A stretch of DNA of 62,354 bases from NCBI GenBank assembly GCA_013002205.1, contig JABDKN010000061.1, positions 1 through 62,354 on the forward strand. The letters are read 5' to 3'. Shown piece after piece: positions 52,881-59,766 of this stretch; the first letter of the stretch is position 1; every line of letters starts with the position of its first letter. A model generated the notes under the pieces. That model saw only the letters and a list, made by a program, of their open reading frames with translations, was not told where the DNA came from and made no database searches. The position numbers were made by a program, and so were the translations under genes. Origin of the DNA: Granulosicoccus sp. (GTDB lineage Bacteria; Pseudomonadota; Gammaproteobacteria; Granulosicoccales; Granulosicoccaceae).

Positions 52881-55800
52881 ATGCATGTTTGGCGCACACA
52901 CACCGTGTTGTTCTGCCGGCTGACGTGGCTGTTCCCGGGTCTTGTTACGTTCGCTTGTTCACTGCTGTTGCTGGCATTGTCTGTCACCGGACCGGTTCAG
53001 GCGGCCACCAGTGCAGGGCAGGAGATCATCAACAGGGCAACCCTGACCTACATAGATACGTCCAGTGGCGAGCAGGTGGATGTGGAATCAAATACCTCGA
53101 GGATACGTGTTGCGGAACTGCGACGCTTTTCGCTGACGGCTGACCAGTCGGTCACGGCCAGTGCCGGTCAGGTTCTGGTCTTCTCCCATACGCTGACCAA
53201 TACGGGTAATGTGCCTGACGGCTATTTTGCAACGGCTGCCAATGTCGAGGCGGATCAGGGCGACCTGGTCAACCTGCAGCTGACCCGGGATGACAACGGT
53301 AACGGGCAGGTTGACGATGGTGAGGCATTGATCACTGATGTCATCGAGCTGGCTGCGGATGAATCGATTGAGCTGCTGTTGAGCGGCAGGATGCCCACGG
53401 ATATCGGTTCCGGTGATGAGATCGAGTTGCTTCTGCAGGTCAGTTCCACCGATTCAACGCTGGACACATTGTCCAATCGCGACACGATAAGCACGCGCAC
53501 ACCGGCCAATCTGCGTCTGGGACTGACAAACTCACCACAATGTTCCGCAGCGGTGCCTGCAGGCCATGCGGTCAGTTACGAACTGGAGCTGATCAACACC
53601 ACACAGACACTGCCGGTGGAACGTGAGGTGCTGGTCGACGGTGTGCTGCGCTCCGGGATTCTCGTGGAAATACCGGTCCCCGAGAGTATGCAGCTGGTCA
53701 GGCAGGAGTCTTTTGATTCCAGCGGTTATGAATCCAGAGCGCTGGTACGGCATGCGCATGACAACAGCGAAAACTGGATGAGCATGGAAGCCTGGCCAGG
53801 CGCAACTCCTGTGGCTGGCCCTGCTGATGGTGCAGCAGCACAACCGCCTGGGAATGCGGTGAATCTGCTGGGTGTACTGTTGCCGGCCACGGTATTCACG
53901 CGCGATGAACTGATTACCTTACGTTATGAATTCATCATCGACCCGGCAGATGACGCCTCGAGTGCAGCAGCCACTCTGGATGCCAGTGCCTTCATCGATC
54001 TCGATGCCGACGACGTAGCAGATGCCCGGTCCAATACCGTGTGCAACACGCGCCTGGAAGCTGCACCGGCATTGCCGTCGAGTCTCCGATTCGTCCAGCC
54101 GATAGCCTCGGTCCGTTCTGCCATCGAGACACTGGACCATGCATCCGATGAGATGTTCGAGGATGCCCCGATCTATTGGTTGAACAATGACAGGGCCTCG
54201 GTGCAGTCGGCGCTGGCAGGTGACAAGCCAGCGCTGGCAGGCGGCACACTCTCTGATGCAGCTGGTAACGGCTATGACACAGCGCGAGATGGCGTATACA
54301 TTGAACTGGCCACGCGGGTGCCGGATCGTCTTCAGCTCGTGGATGAAGGTGGAGTCGCTCACGTTGCAGTAGAGCTGGGTTCGCGCCTGACCAGAGACAC
54401 ATTGATCGTACTGCTGAAGGAGACCAGGCCCGGGTCTGAGGTGTATCGCAGCCTGCGACCGGTGTTGCTCAACACTCAGGTTGAAGGACAGGGGCGCTGG
54501 TGTCCGGACGTGGCGGTGAATGCTGACACGCAGAAGTTCAGTGTTCTGGATGACAATGATACGCAAGGCGGGAACTGCATCCTGCTAAGCCATGCGGATG
54601 ATACGCTGGAAACACGCTATGCCGATCCATTCGGCAACCTGGAGCTCAGCGACACTGCGCTGGTATCGCCATCGAGTCGTGTCTTCGACGCCGCTTCACT
54701 GGCAATGGTGCCCGGGGCGGAGATTACTGTCTATGACGGCAACGAGGTTGCATTGGCGGCCGACGGCCAGACGCCACTTGCATTCATCTCCGATGAGAAT
54801 GGCCGTTATTTCCTGCCACGAATGAATCCGGGTAGCCGGTACTCCATTGACCTCGTTCCGCCAGCGGCCTATCGATTTCCTTCACAGGTGACACCTGATC
54901 GACTTGATGCGTTCACCGTCAGCCAGGCCTCGTATGGACCAACCGGTTTCAGGGGTGAGGGGGACGGGCGATTTACGGTGTCTGTCGAGGGCCGTGCACC
55001 GATTCTGGATATTCCGCTGGATCCTGTTGACTTCGCATCACAGCTGCTCATGGAAAAGCGGGTTCTTCAGGACACGGTGGAACCGGGCGAGTCTGTCCAG
55101 TATGAAATCGAGCTGACCAATCAGGGCATCGGTGAGCTTCATGATGTCTTCCTCATCGATACACCGCCGGTCGGTTTCCGCCTGGTTCCCGCCTCCCTGA
55201 TGCTCAATGGACAACGTCTACCCGAGCCTCGGCCACTGCGTCTGGGAGGCTCGGGCGCAGGTGTTCCCGGAGGTGCTGACAGCACGGGCACCCGTGCCTC
55301 CTGGCAGGTGGATCTGGGCACCCTGGCCGCATCGGACAGTGCTACCGTGACGTACCATCTGCAGGCCACGCCGCTGGCGCTGCATGGCGACGGTGTCAAT
55401 TCGGCGCTGGCCAATGCCACGACCACCAGTGGCTTGCCAGTCAGTTCCAACCTGGCTCGTGCGGCAGTCAGCATCGTGCGCAGTGGCGTCATGTCAGAGC
55501 GTGCCATGGTGTTCGGCAAGGTGTACGTGGACAGCTCCTGCGACAGGTTACACAACCAGTCCGAATGGCCCATCGGTGGTGTCAAGCTGTACCTGCAGGA
55601 TGGCAGTTTCGTCGTCACGGATGAAGATGGTCAATTCAGCTTCTACGGTCTGCGCCCCGGGCTGCAGGTCATCAAACTCGACACGCTCACCTTACCCGAA
55701 GGACTGTCACTGAAGGCGCTGGATAATCGCCATGCGGCGGATGCAGAGAGTCGCTTTCTCGACTTGTCCGAAGGGGATTTTCACCGTGCCGACTTTGCCA

Positions 55801-58800
55801 CCTCCTGCCCGGAACTGGACGCCGACGGTGTATTCGATCGCCTGGCCCAGCGCAATCAGGATCTGCGCGGCAGCTGGCTGATCGAGGAGGCCAGCCGCTT
55901 CAACCCTGATGGCAAGAGTCGCATTGCCAATGACCGTCAGCGGGCCGGAGCGGACGGCGATCTGTCCAGCGGGTTGCTGGGTGAGCCCCGTACGGCGAAA
56001 ACGGACAGGAAAACGTCCACGCAGCGTGCTGCAGGCAATGCGCGCGCATCGATGAACCTTGCCGGCACAGCGCAACTTGAAGCGGACGTATTGCCGGCCG
56101 GGCGTCCTGGGCGGTCGACGCCGGGCACGGATGAGCCGCACACAGAACCCTCGAAGATGGGTACCCCGCAGGACCTGGTCGCCGGTATCACCGAGGAGCA
56201 GGCCGATGCCGGCACGTGGCTGTGGCCGGACACCGAATTCAGTACCGATGGGCGCTTCATGGCGGTGGTGCGTGCAGGCGCCGACCCGGTGCTCTATGTC
56301 AATGATGTGGCGGTCAGCAACAGTCAGATAGGCGAACGCATTGCCAATCGACGTGAACGCGCGGAACTCGTTGCCTGGTATGGCGTGTCACTGAATCCGG
56401 GCCTCAATGACATTCAGGTACGAGGGCGTGACGGCTTCGGTAACGAGCGCATCCTGGCGTCGGGTACGTTCAAGCGCCCGGCCGCCGGTGTGCGCATGAT
56501 GCTGCGTACACGGCAGGATACCCTGCCGGCCGACGGTGGTCGGACCATGTTGCCGATCGATGTCGTGATCAATGATGCCAATGGCTATCCAGCCAATGGC
56601 GTCTATTTCGTGACGCTTGACACCACCGACGGGGATTTTCTCGAGCAGGATCTGCAGGTGGCTGAACCTGGTGTGCAGGTGCGTATCGAGGGAGGTCGCG
56701 GCAAGATACATATCCGCAGTTCGGAATTACCCGGCCGCATGCGCCTGAGTGCCAGGGCTGGCAACATGGAAGCGACGTTGAATCTTGTGCAGGTGGCCGC
56801 TGCCCGACCCCTGGTCGGTACCGGACTGATCGAACTCGGCGGACGCTGGAGCAGACGTGGTGATCGTGATGATGCCAACGGCATCGACCTTGACGATGGC
56901 TTCGAGGTGCAGGCGCGAACGGCACTGTTTCTCAAGGGCCGCGTCCGCCAGGACATGAAGCTGACCTTGTCCTATGACTCGGACAAGCAGGATGACACCG
57001 AACTGCTGCGTGATATCAATCCCAACGAACACTATCCGACACTGGGCGATGCATCGGTGAGGGGTTTCGAAGCGCAAAGCCGCAGCAAGTTGTATGCAAA
57101 GCTTGAACGTGAGCGCCACAGTGTGATGTGGGGAGACTACCTGACCGACAGCCGCAGCGAGTCCGATAACCTTGCTCGTGTGCAGCGTACGCTGACCGGC
57201 TTCAACGGCATTTACCATGATGATCGGCAGCTTCTGCAGGTATTTGCCGCACGCCAGTCGGACGTGCGCGCCAGCGAGGAGATTCGGGGTAATGGCACCG
57301 CGCTGTTGTACCGGCTCGACGGGGCACCACTGGTTGCCAATTCGGAGATTATCGAGCGCATCGTGCGTGATCGTGAAAACCCGGGACTGGTGATATCGAG
57401 CGAACGCCTGCAGCGGCAGAGGGACTACACGATCGACTCGGTCACCGGTTTGCTCAGTTTCAGCGATGTCGTGCCGAGCGTGGATGCCGATCTCAATCCG
57501 GTGTTCGTACGTGTCAGCTATGATCGCAATTCCGATCTGGACGAGTACACACTGGCGGGCTTTCGCTGGCAGGTCGAGCTGAGTGATGGTCTCAGCGCAG
57601 GATTCAGCCTGACCGACGATCAGAACCCGTTGTCGGGCTATACCATAGCCGGTGTTCATGCGTCGGCCATACTGAGCCTGCACACCACCGCCTCTGTCTC
57701 GGCTGCGCGTATGCGTCATCGTGATTCGACAGTGAGTCGTGTGGACGATGGGCAGGCACAGAGCGCCAGGCTGGAGCATTTGTGGGGCGGCAGCCGCGAA
57801 CACCGGACGACCATGAACTGGGCACGCGCATCGGCAGGGTTTACCAGTCGTGATGCCGGTGTATCGGCAGGGCGTGAAGAATGGCAACTGGAGCATCACC
57901 AGCCACTGTCAACGACTTTGCGGGCATCTGCCAAGGCATCACTGAGTGCCTCGACGACCGATGCGACTCGCTATGGCAGCGCGGGCCTGAGACTGGACAA
58001 AACGTTTGCCACCTGGTCGCTCAATGGCGGTGTCCGACGGGTCTGGAGCTCAGACGGTAACCGGACGATTCGTTTCAACACACTTGGGCTGGGTGCCGAA
58101 CGGCGCTGGCAGCTTCCCGCCGGCCGAACGTTTTCACTGGGGGTGGACGCCGAACGCGATGTGGCTGATGCGCGACGGTTTCGCTATGGCCTGGATTCAC
58201 GGCTGCAGCTGTTTCCACAGGTCAGTCTGTATGCCAGGCACGAACACGAAGAAGGTCTGTCACAGCAATCGCTGAACGGTTCGGCTACACGAAGCCGACA
58301 ATGGGTATTGGGTATCGAGTCGGATGTTCTGCCCTCGACCCGGATCTACAGCGAATACCGGATGAAAGGCGGCTATACCGGTCGCAGTATGGAAAGTGCC
58401 AGTGGAATCCGTGGACGTTATGAATGGCGTCCCGGCCTGTTCGTCAGTCCTGCAGTGGAACTGATCGATGTCGTACGCGGCCAGGACGCAGAGGATTCTG
58501 TCGCCATATCCCTGGGTATCAGTGATACGCGCGGTCCTAACCTGCGGGCCAGCGCACAGGCAGAAATGCGGGAGTCGGGCGGTCATCGCTACCTGGGCTT
58601 TCGTGCATCACTGGCGCAGCGACTCAACCTTGACTGGACATCCCTGGTGCGCGAAGAGTACACGCGTTCGATACCCGTCAACGGTGAGTTGAGCGCACGA
58701 CATCAATTCACGCTTGGACTCGCCCGGCGCCCGAAACAGGATAACCGGCACCACGCCGTGTTTCTGGCCGACTGGAAACAGGAATATGGTCCCGGCGCCG

Positions 58801-59210
58801 GCGAGGACAAGCGCACTTACCTGCTCTCGACGCACCAGAACCTGCAACTGGACAAGGGATTTACCGTGAGCGGGCGACTGGGTCACAAATGGCAGAGCTT
58901 CGAATTCGACAGTGGTGATGTCAAGACGCAGGCCAGTGTCTCCGATGTACGCCTGAGTCGTGACCTGGACAGACGCTGGGAGGTGGATCTGCGCGCCGGC
59001 TGGCTGGGTGCAGGACGAGGTGCGAACCGCTATTCGCTGGGTGCCGGCGTGTCCTGGATCCTCGACCGGAATATTCGCCTGGGCCTGGCCTACAACGTTA
59101 TGGGCTTCGAAGAGCCTGATCTGGATGTTGAAGGTCTGAACCAGCAAGGGATCCAGTTCGGGCTGCAGGTCAAATTTGATGAGGATTGGTTTCAATGGCT
59201 GAGCGATTGA
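52881..59210 (+). CDS. Giant outer-membrane protein: DUF11/CnaB-like modules plus large C-terminal beta-barrel
   Basis: 2109 residues. Signal peptide to ...GPVQA; N-terminal module ATSAGQEIINRATLTYIDTS (about 41-80). A loop DDNGNGQVDDGE lies near 137. Further modules: CnaB-like at about 590-690, DUF11 at 715-785, SdrD_B-like at 875-945, a low-complexity linker at 950-1090, a strand-rich domain at 1097-1200 ending GRDGFGNERIL, and a Big-1/invasin-like Ig domain at 1205-1305. From about 1312 to the end come some 800 residues of amphipathic strands with many Arg/Tyr/Ser, ending in a strand LQVKFDEDWFQWLSD; this looks like a very large outer-membrane barrel. It could anchor, export or nucleate the secreted proteins of the locus. 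The final residue is Asp, not the usual aromatic. Confidence 0.78.
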   Translation: MHVWRTHTVLFCRLTWLFPGLVTFACSLLLLALSVTGPVQAATSAGQEIINRATLTYIDTSSGEQVDVESNTSRIRVAELRRFSLTADQSVTASAGQVLVFSHTLTNTGNVPDGYFATAANVEADQGDLVNLQLTRDDNGNGQVDDGEALITDVIELAADESIELLLSGRMPTDIGSGDEIELLLQVSSTDSTLDTLSNRDTISTRTPANLRLGLTNSPQCSAAVPAGHAVSYELELINTTQTLPVEREVLVDGVLRSGILVEIPVPESMQLVRQESFDSSGYESRALVRHAHDNSENWMSMEAWPGATPVAGPADGAAAQPPGNAVNLLGVLLPATVFTRDELITLRYEFIIDPADDASSAAATLDASAFIDLDADDVADARSNTVCNTRLEAAPALPSSLRFVQPIASVRSAIETLDHASDEMFEDAPIYWLNNDRASVQSALAGDKPALAGGTLSDAAGNGYDTARDGVYIELATRVPDRLQLVDEGGVAHVAVELGSRLTRDTLIVLLKETRPGSEVYRSLRPVLLNTQVEGQGRWCPDVAVNADTQKFSVLDDNDTQGGNCILLSHADDTLETRYADPFGNLELSDTALVSPSSRVFDAASLAMVPGAEITVYDGNEVALAADGQTPLAFISDENGRYFLPRMNPGSRYSIDLVPPAAYRFPSQVTPDRLDAFTVSQASYGPTGFRGEGDGRFTVSVEGRAPILDIPLDPVDFASQLLMEKRVLQDTVEPGESVQYEIELTNQGIGELHDVFLIDTPPVGFRLVPASLMLNGQRLPEPRPLRLGGSGAGVPGGADSTGTRASWQVDLGTLAASDSATVTYHLQATPLALHGDGVNSALANATTTSGLPVSSNLARAAVSIVRSGVMSERAMVFGKVYVDSSCDRLHNQSEWPIGGVKLYLQDGSFVVTDEDGQFSFYGLRPGLQVIKLDTLTLPEGLSLKALDNRHAADAESRFLDLSEGDFHRADFATSCPELDADGVFDRLAQRNQDLRGSWLIEEASRFNPDGKSRIANDRQRAGADGDLSSGLLGEPRTAKTDRKTSTQRAAGNARASMNLAGTAQLEADVLPAGRPGRSTPGTDEPHTEPSKMGTPQDLVAGITEEQADAGTWLWPDTEFSTDGRFMAVVRAGADPVLYVNDVAVSNSQIGERIANRRERAELVAWYGVSLNPGLNDIQVRGRDGFGNERILASGTFKRPAAGVRMMLRTRQDTLPADGGRTMLPIDVVINDANGYPANGVYFVTLDTTDGDFLEQDLQVAEPGVQVRIEGGRGKIHIRSSELPGRMRLSARAGNMEATLNLVQVAAARPLVGTGLIELGGRWSRRGDRDDANGIDLDDGFEVQARTALFLKGRVRQDMKLTLSYDSDKQDDTELLRDINPNEHYPTLGDASVRGFEAQSRSKLYAKLERERHSVMWGDYLTDSRSESDNLARVQRTLTGFNGIYHDDRQLLQVFAARQSDVRASEEIRGNGTALLYRLDGAPLVANSEIIERIVRDRENPGLVISSERLQRQRDYTIDSVTGLLSFSDVVPSVDADLNPVFVRVSYDRNSDLDEYTLAGFRWQVELSDGLSAGFSLTDDQNPLSGYTIAGVHASAILSLHTTASVSAARMRHRDSTVSRVDDGQAQSARLEHLWGGSREHRTTMNWARASAGFTSRDAGVSAGREEWQLEHHQPLSTTLRASAKASLSASTTDATRYGSAGLRLDKTFATWSLNGGVRRVWSSDGNRTIRFNTLGLGAERRWQLPAGRTFSLGVDAERDVADARRFRYGLDSRLQLFPQVSLYARHEHEEGLSQQSLNGSATRSRQWVLGIESDVLPSTRIYSEYRMKGGYTGRSMESASGIRGRYEWRPGLFVSPAVELIDVVRGQDAEDSVAISLGISDTRGPNLRASAQAEMRESGGHRYLGFRASLAQRLNLDWTSLVREEYTRSIPVNGELSARHQFTLGLARRPKQDNRHHAVFLADWKQEYGPGAGEDKRTYLLSTHQNLQLDKGFTVSGRLGHKWQSFEFDSGDVKTQASVSDVRLSRDLDRRWEVDLRAGWLGAGRGANRYSLGAGVSWILDRNIRLGLAYNVMGFEEPDLDVEGLNQQGIQFGLQVKFDEDWFQWLSD

Positions 59211-59761
59211 TGCAACGCTGTGCTCTATGGCTGGTGACAGGCACACTCCTGTCGCTGCTGAGTGCCTGCGTCAGTACCGAGGAGCTTTACGCACCCTACG
59301 ATGCGGCCCAGTGCCTGCTGGTGGTGCAGGAACATGAAGATGGCACGCAGACACTGCGCGAGCTGATTTCCAACCTGAACTTTCCCTGGGAGCCAGCTGT
59401 GTATTTCGACTTCGACAGTCACCGGCTGAACGATGAAAACCGTGCATTGCTGGTTGGAGCCGTGGAGATACTCAAGCGCTACCCGCAGCTCAACCTCAGT
59501 CTGCAGGGCTTTGCCGATCGAATCGGTACCCGACGGTATAACCATGCCCTGGCAGGTCGACGTGTCGTTGCAGTGCGCGAGTATTTCGTGAGCAAAGGTA
59601 TTGACCGGCCGCGCATCGTGGATCAGCCACTGGGTGAAGGCCTGACGCAGTTCGGTGACGATGACGTTATCAGTCGCAGCATCAACCGGCGTGTCGAACT
59701 CATGCTGCTTGACGAGCAGGGGCGTCCCCTGCATCCGCTTTTCGATTTCACCGGGCTGTAG
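59195..59761 (+). CDS. OmpA-family lipoprotein of the surface locus
   Basis: 188 residues from the ATG at 59195 (GAGGA eight bases before); a second ATG at 59210 overlaps the previous stop as TGATG. The lipobox LLSAC makes it a lipoprotein. The C-terminal OmpA domain has AVYFDFDSHRLNDENRALL, LQGFADRIGTRRYNHALAGRR and SINRRVELML, so it should bind peptidoglycan. The spacing (FADRIG instead of HTDxxG) is divergent. Overlapping the barrel gene by 16 bases, it probably ties that outer-membrane complex to the cell wall, as Pal or MotB-like proteins do. Confidence 0.85.
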   Translation: MAERLMQRCALWLVTGTLLSLLSACVSTEELYAPYDAAQCLLVVQEHEDGTQTLRELISNLNFPWEPAVYFDFDSHRLNDENRALLVGAVEILKRYPQLNLSLQGFADRIGTRRYNHALAGRRVVAVREYFVSKGIDRPRIVDQPLGEGLTQFGDDDVISRSINRRVELMLLDEQGRPLHPLFDFTGL

Positions 59762-59766
59762 GGTCG

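Noticed and set aside
56727-57899. 390-codon frame antisense to the barrel gene
   Set aside because: Mirror of the coding strand, no recognisable domain or ribosome site.
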